A stretch of 64,000 nucleotides of DNA from an uncultured Sphingomonas sp. GTDB lineage: Bacteria; Pseudomonadota; Alphaproteobacteria; Sphingomonadales; Sphingomonadaceae. Position 1 is the stretch's first letter, and each line of letters starts with the position of its first letter. Below the pieces are notes generated by a model that did no database searches, was not told the DNA's origin, and worked only from the letters and a program-made list of their open reading frames with translations. Made by a program: the position numbers and the translations under genes. The DNA lies in assembly GCF_936927845.1 (NCBI RefSeq), contig NZ_CAKZHV010000066.1, positions 62,001 to 126,000 on the forward strand. Direction: 5' to 3'. Positions 7,956 to 17,036 of the stretch are shown piece by piece.

Positions 7956-9497
7956 ATGTTCGAGAGCCTCAGCGATCGTCTTGGTGGAGTGTTCGACCGG
8001 CTGCGCGGCCGTGGCGCGCTGACCGAGGCCGACGTGCGTCAGGCGATGCGCGAGGTCCGCATCGCGCTGCTCGAAGCCGACGTGGCGCTGCCCGTCGCGC
8101 GTCAGTTCGTCGACAAGGCGACCGAGGCGGCGATCGGGCAGAACGTGCTCCGCTCGGTCACGCCGGGCCAGCAGGTCGTCAAGATCGTCAACGACGCACT
8201 GGTCGAGATGCTGGGCGGCGACGACGCGGAAGCGGCCGAACTCAAGCTCGACGTCGCGCCGCCCGCGGTCGTGATGATGGTTGGCCTGCAAGGATCGGGC
8301 AAAACGACCACCACCGCCAAGATCGCGCGGCGGCTGTCCAAGGGTTCGATCACCGGGCGTGCAACCAAGAAGGTGCTGATGGCGTCGTTGGACGTCAATC
8401 GCCCGAATGCGCAGGAGCAGCTGGCGACACTGGGCACCCAGGTCGAGGTGGCGACGCTGCCGATCGTGCCGGGGCAGCAGCCGGTCGACATCGCCCGGCG
8501 CGCGCTACAGGCGGCGAAGCTGCAGGGCTTCGACGTGCTGATGCTCGACACCGCGGGTCGCCTGCATGTCGATCAGGCGCTAATGGACGAGATGAAGGCG
8601 GTGGCCGAGGTCACGACGCCGAACGAGATCCTGCTCGTCGTTGACTCGCTGACCGGCCAGGACGCGGTCAACGTCGCGCAGAACTTCTCCGAACAGGTGC
8701 CGCTGACGGGCGTGGTGCTGACGCGCATGGACGGCGACGCGCGCGGTGGTGCCGCGCTGTCGATGCGCGCGGTCACCGGCAAGCCGATCAAGTTCGCGGG
8801 CGTGGGCGAAAAGATGGACGCGCTGGAAGCGTTCCAGCCGAGCCGCGTCGCTGGCCGCATTCTGGGCATGGGCGACGTCGTCAGCCTGGTGGAGCGCGCT
8901 GCGGAGGCGATCCAGCAGGAAGATGCCGAGCGGATGACCGCGCGGCTCGCCAAGGGTCAGTTCGACATGAACGACCTGCGCGCGCAGCTCAGCCAGATGC
9001 AGCGGATGGGCGGTCTCGGCGCGCTGGCCGGCATGCTGCCGGGCATGAAAGGCGCGCAAAAGGCGATGCAGTCGGGCGCGGTGGACGAGAAGATCCTGCT
9101 GCGCATGGACGCGATGATCACCTCGATGACCGCCAAGGAGCGCGCCAAGCCCGAGCTGATCAATGCCAAGCGCAAGATCCGCATTGCCAAGGGTTCCGGC
9201 ACCAACGTGCAGGAAGTCAACAAACTGTTGAAGATGCACCTGGAAATGCAGACCGCCATGAAGAAGATCAAGAAGATGGGCGGGATGAAGGGTTTGCTGG
9301 GGATGCTCGGCAAGGGCGGCCTCGGCGGGCTCGGCAACGCGCTGGGCGGTGCGGAACTCGGCGACATGATGTCCAAGGCGGGCGGACCGGGCGGCAGCCT
9401 GGCGGGCATGCCGGGGCTGCCGGGGGCCAAGGGGCTGCCGGGCGCCGGTCCGGGCGGGCTGCCGGGGCTGCCCGGCGGGTTCAAGTTCAAGAAGTAA
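7956..9497 (+). CDS. ffh: Signal recognition particle protein Ffh
   Basis: 513 residues. N domain, then GTPase with P-loop GLQGSGKTTT (110-119), DTAGRLHVDQALMDEM and TRMDGDARGG, then a methionine-rich M domain that binds SRP RNA and signal peptides (MRRM-like segments, MGGLGALAGMLPGMKG). The tail is long and Gly/Pro-rich (GLPGAKGLPGAGPGG, then GFKFKK), an unusual collagen-like repeat. The start follows GGAAGGAA by five bases; an ATG 24 bases upstream is in frame but lacks a site. First gene of ffh-rpsP-rimM. Confidence 0.97.
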   Translation: MFESLSDRLGGVFDRLRGRGALTEADVRQAMREVRIALLEADVALPVARQFVDKATEAAIGQNVLRSVTPGQQVVKIVNDALVEMLGGDDAEAAELKLDVAPPAVVMMVGLQGSGKTTTTAKIARRLSKGSITGRATKKVLMASLDVNRPNAQEQLATLGTQVEVATLPIVPGQQPVDIARRALQAAKLQGFDVLMLDTAGRLHVDQALMDEMKAVAEVTTPNEILLVVDSLTGQDAVNVAQNFSEQVPLTGVVLTRMDGDARGGAALSMRAVTGKPIKFAGVGEKMDALEAFQPSRVAGRILGMGDVVSLVERAAEAIQQEDAERMTARLAKGQFDMNDLRAQLSQMQRMGGLGALAGMLPGMKGAQKAMQSGAVDEKILLRMDAMITSMTAKERAKPELINAKRKIRIAKGSGTNVQEVNKLLKMHLEMQTAMKKIKKMGGMKGLLGMLGKGGLGGLGNALGGAELGDMMSKAGGPGGSLAGMPGLPGAKGLPGAGPGGLPGLPGGFKFKK

Positions 9498-9552
9498 GTT
9501 TCACGTGCCCGCTGCGGCGGGCGTTCAAAGTCGAAGAAGGAAGAAGACTAAC

Positions 9553-9942
9553 ATGGCACTGAGCATTCGTTTGTCGCGTGGTGGTTCCAAGAAGCGTCCT
9601 TACTACCGCATCGTCGTCGCCGACGCGCGGTCCCCGCGTGACGGCAAGTTCATCGAGAAGATCGGCAACTACAACCCGCTGCTCGGCAAGGACGACGAGA
9701 AGCGCGTGGTGCTCGATGCCGAGCGCGCGAAGCACTGGATCGGCGTCGGCGCGCAGCCGACCGATCGTGTCGCCCGCTTCCTCGACAAGGCCGGGGTGAA
9801 GGAGCGCGCCGCGCGCAACAATCCGACCAAGGGCAAGCCCGGCGAGAAGGCGACCGAGCGCGCCGAGGAGCGTACGGAGAAGCTGAAGGCAGCGCAGGAA
9901 GCCGCCAACGCTCCGGCCGAAACCGAGGCAGCGGAAGCCTGA
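9553..9942 (+). CDS. rpsP: 30S ribosomal protein S16
   Basis: 129 residues. The S16 fold is clear at the N-terminus: MALSIRLSRGGSKKRPYYRIVVADARSPRDGKFIEKIGNYNPL. After about residue 85 comes a lysine/glutamate/alanine-rich helical extension (KGKPGEKATERAEERTEKLKAAQEAAN), common in alphaproteobacterial S16. A GAAGGAAGAAG site precedes the ATG. It begins 55 bases after ffh and is followed by rimM. Confidence 0.97.
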   Translation: MALSIRLSRGGSKKRPYYRIVVADARSPRDGKFIEKIGNYNPLLGKDDEKRVVLDAERAKHWIGVGAQPTDRVARFLDKAGVKERAARNNPTKGKPGEKATERAEERTEKLKAAQEAANAPAETEAAEA

Positions 9943-10038
9943 GCCCAGATTGGCGCTGTGTCGACCGGTCGGTGTTCGCACCGGCCGGCACCGGATCGGA
10001 CATCGTGCGTTCCCTTGTTATCACGAGAGGAGCATGCC

Positions 10039-10173
10039 TTGACCGATCCCGACCAGCGCACGCAGTCAGACGACCATGAAGACGCCACGAACCAGGGGGC
10101 ATCGTCCACCGAGCCAGCAGAAGGCGCCGACGATGCCCCCGGCGGCGACGACGGCTCCCCAGCCGCCGCGTGA
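10039..10173 (+). CDS. Possible acidic leader ORF, or N-terminus of RimM in another frame
   Basis: A TTG codon seven bases after a strong GAGAGGAG site opens a 44-residue frame, very acidic and Ser/Ala-rich (TDPDQRTQSDDHEDAT start), ending inside the 5' part of rimM in a different frame. The ATG just before it (10034) meets a stop after two codons. Either this is a short coupled leader, or the real RimM starts here and a one-base shift near 10170 joins the frames. rimM itself has no comparable ribosome site upstream of 10076 or 10133. Confidence 0.3.
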   Translation: MTDPDQRTQSDDHEDATNQGASSTEPAEGADDAPGGDDGSPAAA

Positions 10174-10678
10174 ACCGAGTTCCTCGGCGGCACCTGCGCG
10201 AGCGGTACCGCCGGGGCAGGTTGTGCTTGCCGCGATCATCGGTGCACACGGCGTCGGCGGCGAGGTGAAACTGAAGGTCTTTGCCGAGCAGTTGGAGGCG
10301 CACCGGTCGTTCAACGACGGTGCGCTTAACCTCGTGTCGTTGCGCAACGGGACGATCGCGCGCTTCAAGGAAGTCGCCGATCGCAATGCTGCCGAGGCGA
10401 TGCGCGGTACCGTGTTGAGTGTGCCGCGCGATGCGCTGCCGCCGCTCGCAGAGGGCGAATATTATCATGCCGATCTGATCGGACTCGCGGCTGCCTCGAC
10501 TGAGGGCGAACCGCTAGGCCACGTCGTCGCCGTGGAGAATTTCGGTGCGGGCGACGTGATCGAGATCGAGCGTCCACCCGTTGATGGACGACCGGGCAAG
10601 CGCTTCATGGTGCCGATGAGCGCGGTGCCGGAGTGGGATGACACGCGGTTGGTGATCGAGGCGGCGTTTGTGGAGTGA
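10076..10678 (+). CDS. rimM: Ribosome maturation factor RimM
   Basis: 200 residues from the first ATG. RimM helps process 16S rRNA and assemble the 30S head by binding S19. The RimM domain begins at about residue 50 (VVLAAIIGAHGVGGEVKLKVF), with the PRC-barrel half later (LAEGEYYHADLIGL, GKRFMVPMSAVPEW). The first 45 residues are Pro/Ala/Arg-rich and not typical of the family, and neither ATG (10076, 10133) has a good ribosome site; GTG codons near 10222 also fit. The start is therefore uncertain. Third gene of ffh-rpsP-rimM; trmD does not follow. Confidence 0.88.
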   Translation: MKTPRTRGHRPPSQQKAPTMPPAATTAPQPPREPSSSAAPARAVPPGQVVLAAIIGAHGVGGEVKLKVFAEQLEAHRSFNDGALNLVSLRNGTIARFKEVADRNAAEAMRGTVLSVPRDALPPLAEGEYYHADLIGLAAASTEGEPLGHVVAVENFGAGDVIEIERPPVDGRPGKRFMVPMSAVPEWDDTRLVIEAAFVE

Positions 10679-10818
10679 GCGCAAATCGCGCTCGATCGGG
10701 CGAAGCGCTGCGCACCCGTCGTCTCCGGACATGACGCGGGAACACCTTTTTTGGTTCAGTACGACAGCGTAGGTCGCCTCGGATCAACTACGTCGGGGCG
10801 ATCACCACCTAGCCTGGG

Positions 10819-11733
10819 TCACCGCCAGAGCGGCTTCTGTTCGCTCAGCATGTTGCGGATCGTTGTTGCTGCGACACCGGCCTCGCCCATTGCGTGGCTG
10901 ATCTGGTCCAGCCCCTTCACGACATCACCGGCGGCGAACAGGCCGGGGATGCTGGTACGCTGGTGGTCGTCGACCTCCAGACAGCCGGTGTCGGTCGCCG
11001 CCGCGCCCGCTTTGACCGCGAGGCGCGAGCGGATGCGTGAACCAAGCGCGGGGTAGACGCTGTCGAACGCCATACGTCCGCGCGCGGTATCGAAGGCGAG
11101 TTGTTCCCCCTCGATCGCGTAATTGCCGCACGGACCGTTGACGCGCGCGATGCCGGCCTCGTCGAGCTTGGCGGCGCACGCGGGGTCGAGCGCGTGCTCG
11201 GCCTCGGGCGCGATCAGCGTCACGTCGCGCGTATAGCTGCGCAGGAACAAAGCCTCGCGTGAGCCGTGGTCGCCCGTGCCGATCACGCCGACCTTCTTGT
11301 CGGTTACCTCGTAGCCGTCGCAGACCGGGCAATAGCGCAGCAGGCCACGTTCGAGCGCCAGGTCGTGGACGTCGGGCAGCAGGTGGCGCGGGCGATGGTT
11401 GACGACGCCCGTCGCCAGCAGGACGGCGCGGGCACGGTAGCTGCCGTCCTCGGTCTCCAAAGCGAAGCCGTCGTTGTCACGACGGAGCTGCTCGACGCGA
11501 ACGCCCTGGCGATGGACGCCGTACTTCTCGGCCTGTTCGAGCATCAGCGCGAGCAGTTCCTTGCCCGCGATACCGTCCGGGTAGCCGGCGTGATTGCGCG
11601 TACACGGGATCATCGCCGCGCGGCTCGATCCGCTGTCGAACAGCCGCACGCGCAGGTGATAGCGCGCGAGATAGATTGCGGCGGTCAGCCCCGCGGGGCC
11701 ACCGCCGATGATGATGCAATCGTCCTCGGTCAT
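10819..11733 (-). CDS. Thioredoxin-reductase-like FAD/NAD(P) oxidoreductase
   Basis: 304 residues. Two-dinucleotide-binding flavoprotein: FAD motif GGGPAGLTAAIYLAR at residues 10-24, redox-type motif CPVCDGYE (Cys135 and Cys138), NAD(P) motif IGTGDHGSREA and the FAD-closing segment SIPGLFAAGDVVKGLDQISHAMGEAG. Bacterial thioredoxin reductase usually has CATCDG, so CPVCDGYE marks the broader reductase family; the partner is unknown. It stands alone and is divergent from the dipeptidyl peptidase gene. It could reduce a thioredoxin-like protein or act as a ferredoxin/flavodoxin reductase. Confidence 0.8.
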   Translation of the reverse strand: MTEDDCIIIGGGPAGLTAAIYLARYHLRVRLFDSGSSRAAMIPCTRNHAGYPDGIAGKELLALMLEQAEKYGVHRQGVRVEQLRRDNDGFALETEDGSYRARAVLLATGVVNHRPRHLLPDVHDLALERGLLRYCPVCDGYEVTDKKVGVIGTGDHGSREALFLRSYTRDVTLIAPEAEHALDPACAAKLDEAGIARVNGPCGNYAIEGEQLAFDTARGRMAFDSVYPALGSRIRSRLAVKAGAAATDTGCLEVDDHQRTSIPGLFAAGDVVKGLDQISHAMGEAGVAATTIRNMLSEQKPLWR

Positions 11734-11860
11734 CGCGCGGGCAACACGGCGTAACGATTACGGTTCCGTCTGCGCATCGGATAGCGCCGGGTGGTCTATC
11801 GCCGACGCGGTCGCTAATCGGGCAGGAGACAAGCCGCAGCAGCGCGGCGCGGAGGATGAG

Positions 11861-14146
11861 ATGCGGTCATGGTGGAGCGTGAGTGTGGCGGCAGCGGCGA
11901 TCGCGTGCGCGAGCGGAGGCAGCGCGGTGGCCGCTGATCGTGCGGGCGTGACGCGAGGCCACAAGGCCGAAGCGAGCGCATCGACGCTGACGCTGGCGCG
12001 GGTGTTCGGCAGCCCCGATCTCGCCGGACCGCAACCGCAGTCGCTGCGGCTGTCGCCCGACGGCACGCTGCTGACCTCGGTGCGCAACCGCGCCGACGAG
12101 CGGCAGCGCTATGATCTGTGGGCGCTCGACACCAGGACGGGTGCGGAGCGGATGCTGGTCGACAGCAAGAAGCTGGGCAGCGGTGCCGAATTGTCCGAAG
12201 CCGCCAAGATGCAGCGCGAGCGCGATCGCTCGCTCACTGGCAAGACCGGCGTGCTGCAATATGACTGGTCACCCGACGGGCAGAGCCTGCTGGTGCCGAT
12301 CGACGGCGAATTGTTCTTGGCCGGGCGCGACGGCAACGCGCGCAAGCTGGAGGGAACGCAGGGCGCGCTCAACCCGACGATCAGCCCGCGCGGGCGCTAC
12401 ATCGCGTTCGTGCGCGACCAGAATTTGCAAGTCGCGCCGCTCGCCGGCGGTGCCGCGAAGACGGTGACGAAGGGCGGCGCGGGCACCGTCCACTGGGGCG
12501 AGGCCGAGTTCGTCGCGCAGGAGGAAATGGACCGCCGGACAGGGTACTGGTGGTCGCCCGACGAGCGCTACATCGCGGTCGAGCGCTTTGACGAGGCGCC
12601 GGTCCATGTCGCGACGCGCGCCTCGATCGGCGCGTCGGGGACGAGCATCTACCAGCAGCGCTATCCCGCGGCAGGGACGCCCAACGCGATCGTCGATCTC
12701 TATATGATGAAGCCCGACGGATCGGGGCAGGTGAAGGTCGACCTCGGCACCGATCCCGACATCTATCTGGCGCGGGTCGACTGGACGCCCGATGGCTCGG
12801 CGCTGCTCGTCCAGCGCGAGAACCGCGCTCAGACGCGGCTCGACATGCTGCGCGTCGACCCGGCGACGGGCAAGTCGAGCGTCATGTTCACCGAACAGGC
12901 GGGTGCCAAGAGCTGGATCAACCTGACCGACGCATACCGCGTGCTGGGCGACGGCAGCGTGCTGTGGCGCTCCGAACGCGACGGGTTCGGGCATCTGTGC
13001 CTGTGGCGCGCCGGCGCGTGGCAGCAGTTGACGAGCGGGCCGTGGGTCGTGACCGGGTTGGTCGCGGTCGACGAGGCGGCGGGGCGTGTCTACTTCCTCG
13101 CCAACAAGGACGATGTGCTGGAGCAGCAGCTCTACGCGCTGGACATGAAGTCCCGCGCGATCACACGGCTGACCGAGCGCGGCTGGTGGAATGCGGCGAC
13201 CGCGGACGGATCGGGGACGCGGTTCATCGTGACCCGGTCGAACCCGCAGCAACCGGCGCAGACCTACCTCGCGGACGCGAGCGGCAAGCGCGTCGCGTGG
13301 ATCAACGAGAACCGTGTCGCGGGCGATCACCCATACGCGCCGTTCGTGGCGGCGCACCGCCCGACCGAGTTCGGCACGTTGAAGGCCGCGGACGGGACGC
13401 CGCTCTACTGGCAGATGATCACGCCCAAGCTGGAGAAAGGGCGCCGCTACCCGGTGTTCTTCCAGCATTACGGTGGGCCGCACAGCCAGCAAGTGATGCG
13501 CAATTGGAACGGCGCGTTGGCGCAATATCTGGTGAGCCAGGGCTGGATTTTCTTCCAGCTCGACAATCGCGGCTCGATCAATCGCGGCAAGGCGTTCGAG
13601 GACACGATCTATCACGCGATGGGTACGGTCGAGGTCGAGGATCAGAAGGCCGGGGCGGATTATCTGAAAACGCTGCCGTTCGTCGCGCCCGACAAGATCG
13701 CGACCTACGGCTGGTCGTACGGGGGATATATGTCGGTCAAGATGCTGGAAAAGACGCCGGGCGTGTACGCCGCCGCGGTGGCCGGCGCGCCGGTGACCGA
13801 CTGGCGATTGTACGACACGCATTACACCGAACGCTACATGGGCGATCCGCGGCAGGTGCCCGAGGCTTATTCTGCGTCGGGCGCGATTGCGGACGCGGCC
13901 AAGATCCGCGACCCGCTGCTGCTGATCCATGGCATGGCGGACGACAACGTGTTTCTCGACAACTCGACCAAGCTGGCGGCCGAGTTGCAGAAGACCGCGA
14001 CACCGTTCGAGATGATGATGTACCCGGGCCAGACGCACCGCGTCGGCGGTCCAGGCATCAGCGAGCATCTGTGGACGACGATCCTGAACTTCCTCGACCG
14101 CACGGTGAAGAACAAGCGGGCGGCCGCGAAGGATGCGGCCAAGTAA
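11861..14146 (+). CDS. Dipeptidyl peptidase IV family serine peptidase (S9B)
   Basis: 761 residues. An N-terminal signal peptide (WWSVSVAAAAIACASGGSAVAA, cleavage near residue 25) is followed by an eight-bladed propeller domain with WSPDG/DWTPDG repeats, including the DPP-IV signature around EEMDRRTGYWWSPD, then an alpha/beta-hydrolase domain. The catalytic triad is visible: Ser619 in GWSYGGY, Asp in ADDN (about 694) and His726 in GQTHR. Removes Xaa-Pro dipeptides, presumably in the periplasm. ATG follows GGAGGA; an upstream in-frame ATG at 11708 overlaps the divergent gene. Confidence 0.93.
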   Translation: MRSWWSVSVAAAAIACASGGSAVAADRAGVTRGHKAEASASTLTLARVFGSPDLAGPQPQSLRLSPDGTLLTSVRNRADERQRYDLWALDTRTGAERMLVDSKKLGSGAELSEAAKMQRERDRSLTGKTGVLQYDWSPDGQSLLVPIDGELFLAGRDGNARKLEGTQGALNPTISPRGRYIAFVRDQNLQVAPLAGGAAKTVTKGGAGTVHWGEAEFVAQEEMDRRTGYWWSPDERYIAVERFDEAPVHVATRASIGASGTSIYQQRYPAAGTPNAIVDLYMMKPDGSGQVKVDLGTDPDIYLARVDWTPDGSALLVQRENRAQTRLDMLRVDPATGKSSVMFTEQAGAKSWINLTDAYRVLGDGSVLWRSERDGFGHLCLWRAGAWQQLTSGPWVVTGLVAVDEAAGRVYFLANKDDVLEQQLYALDMKSRAITRLTERGWWNAATADGSGTRFIVTRSNPQQPAQTYLADASGKRVAWINENRVAGDHPYAPFVAAHRPTEFGTLKAADGTPLYWQMITPKLEKGRRYPVFFQHYGGPHSQQVMRNWNGALAQYLVSQGWIFFQLDNRGSINRGKAFEDTIYHAMGTVEVEDQKAGADYLKTLPFVAPDKIATYGWSYGGYMSVKMLEKTPGVYAAAVAGAPVTDWRLYDTHYTERYMGDPRQVPEAYSASGAIADAAKIRDPLLLIHGMADDNVFLDNSTKLAAELQKTATPFEMMMYPGQTHRVGGPGISEHLWTTILNFLDRTVKNKRAAAKDAAK

Positions 14147-14210
14147 AGCTTGGTTGGCGACGCCAAGTCGGGCGGCTAGAGCCGCGGCGAGTTATTGAGG
14201 GGTGCGGTTG

Positions 14211-15239
14211 ATGGGTTACCGGGTGGTGGTTGCGGGTGCGACCGGGAATGTCGGGCGCGAGATGGTCAACATCCTGGCCGAGCGGCAGTTTCCCGCCGAC
14301 GAGATCGCGGTGCTGGCATCGTCGCGCAGCCAGGGCGACCAGATCGAGTATGGCGACACCGGGCGCATGCTCAAGGTGCAGAACATCGAGCATTTCGATC
14401 CCGCTGGGTGGGACATGGCGCTGTTCGCGATCGGAAGCGAGGCGACGCAGGTCTACGCGCCCAAGTTCGCGGCGGCGGGATGCACCGTGATCGACAATTC
14501 GTCGCTGTACCGCATGGACCCGGACGTGCCATTGATCGTGCCGGAGGTGAACGCCGACGCAATCGACGGGTATCGCGCCAAGAACATCATCGCCAACCCG
14601 AACTGCTCGACCGCGCAGATGGTGGTGGCGCTGAAGCCACTGCACGATGCCGCGACGATCAAGCGCGTCGTGGTCGCAACCTATCAGTCCGTCTCGGGCG
14701 CGGGCAAGGTCGGCATGGACGAGCTGTTCGAGCAGAGCCGCAACATCTTCGTCGGTGATCCGGCCGAAGCGAAGAAGTTCACCAAGCAGATCGCGTTCAA
14801 CGTCATTCCGCACATCGACAGCTTCCTCGACGACGGGTCGACGAAGGAAGAATGGAAGATGGTGGTCGAGACCAAGAAGATCCTGGGTGCCAAGATCAAG
14901 GTAACCGCGACCTGCGTGCGCGTGCCCGTCTTCGTCGGCCATTCCGAGGCGCTGAACGTCGAGTTCGAGAACGAGATCTCCGCCGAGGAAGCGCAGCGTA
15001 TCCTGCGCGAGGCACCGGGCGTGCTGCTCGTCGACAAGCGCGAGGACGAGGGATACATCACGCCGGTCGAGGCAGCGGGCGACGATGCGACCTACGTCAG
15101 CCGCGTGCGTGAGGACCCGACGGTCGACAATGGCCTGTCCTTGTGGTGCGTCAGCGACAATCTGCGCAAAGGCGCCGCCCTGAACGCGGTGCAGATCGCC
15201 GAGCTGCTCGGACGGCGGCACCTGAAGAAGGCGGACTGA
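14211..15239 (+). CDS. asd: Aspartate-semialdehyde dehydrogenase
   Basis: 342 residues. NADPH-dependent reduction of aspartyl phosphate, a branch point for lysine/diaminopimelate, threonine and methionine. NADP-binding VVVAGATGNVGREM at the N-terminus, catalytic Cys132 in NPNCSTAQ, and the substrate-binding ATCVRVPVFVGHSEALNVEFE. ATG at 14211 is preferred (GAGGGG site nine bases upstream) over a GTG three codons earlier. It starts 64 bases after the peptidase gene and is followed five bases later by a lipoprotein gene. Confidence 0.96.
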   Translation: MGYRVVVAGATGNVGREMVNILAERQFPADEIAVLASSRSQGDQIEYGDTGRMLKVQNIEHFDPAGWDMALFAIGSEATQVYAPKFAAAGCTVIDNSSLYRMDPDVPLIVPEVNADAIDGYRAKNIIANPNCSTAQMVVALKPLHDAATIKRVVVATYQSVSGAGKVGMDELFEQSRNIFVGDPAEAKKFTKQIAFNVIPHIDSFLDDGSTKEEWKMVVETKKILGAKIKVTATCVRVPVFVGHSEALNVEFENEISAEEAQRILREAPGVLLVDKREDEGYITPVEAAGDDATYVSRVREDPTVDNGLSLWCVSDNLRKGAALNAVQIAELLGRRHLKKAD

Positions 15240-15244
15240 TCCCC

Positions 15245-15694
15245 ATGCGGCGCGCAGCGGCGGGGTTGATCGTGCTCCTCGCCGCGTCCGCGTGCCAGCC
15301 CAATCCGCGCAACGAGATCGCAGCGATCGCCGACGCTGCGATGGAGGAGGTCGCGCGGACCGCGCCGGGGCAGAAGCTCTGCGTCAACCGTGTCATCGCG
15401 CCGTGGCAGCCGGCTGATGAAATGCGGCGCGTCGACCCACCTGCGCCGCCCGGATACACTGACCTCTACGCACAAGGCACCTTCCGCGGCGGAGGCGGCA
15501 TCAAAGACGCGACGATCGGCGGCGTTCCCATCAGCACCGCGGCCGCTTGCTTCGACCTGCGCGGCCCGCTCGTCAGCGGGGACCGCGCGATGATCGAGGT
15601 GCATCTGCCGGGCACGGGGCTCAACGTCTGGGAACGGCGCACCGATGGCGTCTGGCGCGTGGTAACGACGACGACGAGCATCTATCCCGGCTGA
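15245..15694 (+). CDS. Putative lipoprotein, 149 residues
   Basis: The first 18 residues form a lipoprotein-type signal: basic MRRAAAG, hydrophobic LIVLLAASA, then Cys17, with a non-ideal lipobox (A-S-A-C). The mature part has four further aromatic/acidic stretches and ends TTTTSIYPG. No recognised domain. The ATG is five bases after the asd stop, so it is probably cotranscribed with asd. Confidence 0.7.
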   Translation: MRRAAAGLIVLLAASACQPNPRNEIAAIADAAMEEVARTAPGQKLCVNRVIAPWQPADEMRRVDPPAPPGYTDLYAQGTFRGGGGIKDATIGGVPISTAAACFDLRGPLVSGDRAMIEVHLPGTGLNVWERRTDGVWRVVTTTTSIYPG

Positions 15695-15739
15695 CCGGCA
15701 TGGGCGCTTGGCCGGGGGCGCTTCGCGGAGGATATGCTG

Positions 15740-16192
15740 ATGGGTGAGCAGATGGCGGGCGGGTGCCAGTGCGGGCGGGTTCGCTACACCGCGCAGGTGG
15801 AGGGTGACGACGCGTACCTGTGCCACTGCCGGATGTGCCAGCGCGCGACCGGCGGTGTGGCGGCCGCATACAAGCAGGTGATGCGCGACGCGGTCACATG
15901 GACGCGCGAGCCCGACCGGTTCGCCTCCTCACCGATCGCGCGGCGTGGGTTCTGCTCGGCATGCGGCACGCCGCTGACGTTCGAATATGTCGATGGCCCA
16001 GCGGACGGACGGCCGGCGAAGATCGATCTGACGCTGGGCAGCTTCGACGATCCGTCGCGTTTTCGCCCGACGTCGCATTTCGGCTGGGAAAGCCATCACG
16101 CGGCGTGGCTCGACACCGCGGACTTGCCACGGCTGCGCAGCGACGAATATCAGCCGCTCGTCGCCAAATGGGAGAATGCGCGTGACGGGTAA
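15740..16192 (+). CDS. GFA family zinc protein (glutathione-dependent formaldehyde-activating fold)
   Basis: 150 residues. Zinc-binding cysteines in the GFA pattern: GGCQCGRVRY near the N-terminus, CHCRMCQRATG about 25 residues later, and FCSACGTPL at about residue 75. C-terminal region contains DLTLGSFDDPSRFRP and the SHFGWESH segment common in this family. The enzymatic role of most members is unproven. ATG at 15740 is eight bases from GGAGG; another ATG six bases earlier is too close. It overlaps the next gene by 11 bases. Confidence 0.85.
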   Translation: MGEQMAGGCQCGRVRYTAQVEGDDAYLCHCRMCQRATGGVAAAYKQVMRDAVTWTREPDRFASSPIARRGFCSACGTPLTFEYVDGPADGRPAKIDLTLGSFDDPSRFRPTSHFGWESHHAAWLDTADLPRLRSDEYQPLVAKWENARDG

Positions 16193-16943
16193 CGAGATCG
16201 AGCCGCAGTTCTTCGATAGCTTCGACGGCACGCGTGTCGCGTGGCGAGAACTGGGCGAGGGGCGGCCGGTGGTGCTGATCCACGGCTATTTCTCCGACGC
16301 GAAAACCAACTGGCTGCGCTACGGCCACGCCGCGGCGATCGCGGCGGAAGGTTTCCGCGTCATCATGCCCGACCTGCGCGGTCACGGCCACAGCGCCAAG
16401 CCACACGATGCGGCGCGCTATCCGGCGGACGCGCTGATGCGTGACGGACTGGCGCTGGTCGCGCATCTGGGGCTCACCGACTACGACCTGGGCGGCTATT
16501 CGCTCGGCGCGCGCACGACCGTCAGGATGCTGGCGAACGGGGCGACGCCCGCGCGCGTCGTGCTGTCTGGGATGGGGCTGGCGGGGATCACCTCGACGGC
16601 AGGGCGGGGCGGCTATTTCCGCAACGTGCTGACCAATCTCGGCAGCTTCGAGCGCGGCAGCCGCGAGTGGCTGACCGAGGCGTTCCTCAAGACCACCAAG
16701 GGCGACCCGGAAGCGCTCCTGCGCGTGCTCGACACCTTTGTCGACACACCGCGCGCCGCGCTCAGGGCGATCACGCAACCGGTCCTGGTCGCGGCCGGCG
16801 CGGATGACGACGACAACGGATCGGCGCAGGAGCTTGCTGACGCACTGCCCAACGGCCGTTACGCCGAGGTGCCCGGCAACCACATGAGCGCGGTGACCAA
16901 AGCCGAGCTGGGTCAGGTGATCGCGGCGTTCCTGCGGCGTTAG
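16182..16943 (+). CDS. Alpha/beta hydrolase
   Basis: 253 residues from a GTG seven bases after GGAG (an ATG six bases upstream is too close to that site). Alpha/beta-hydrolase fold: oxyanion region VVLIHGYFSD, DLRGHGHS, nucleophile Ser107 in GGYSLGAR, a possible acid in AAGADDDDNG and the catalytic His in PGNHMSAV near the end. Substrate unknown; no cap-domain signature that would name it. The start lies within the GFA gene, so the two are coupled. Confidence 0.85.
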   Translation: MTGNEIEPQFFDSFDGTRVAWRELGEGRPVVLIHGYFSDAKTNWLRYGHAAAIAAEGFRVIMPDLRGHGHSAKPHDAARYPADALMRDGLALVAHLGLTDYDLGGYSLGARTTVRMLANGATPARVVLSGMGLAGITSTAGRGGYFRNVLTNLGSFERGSREWLTEAFLKTTKGDPEALLRVLDTFVDTPRAALRAITQPVLVAAGADDDDNGSAQELADALPNGRYAEVPGNHMSAVTKAELGQVIAAFLRR

Positions 16944-17036
16944 CCGCACGACCGCGGCGGGAGCCGGCCGCCGTTACGCGTGACGAATGCCGAGCTGGTG
17001 ATGAGTGACGAGTGACGGCGCGGCGCTCGCTCCGGC

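Noticed and set aside
12269..14068. Long minus-strand open frame opposite dipeptidyl peptidase
   Set aside because: High GC creates long antisense frames. The plus strand has signal peptide, triad and propeller motifs; the antisense frame has none.
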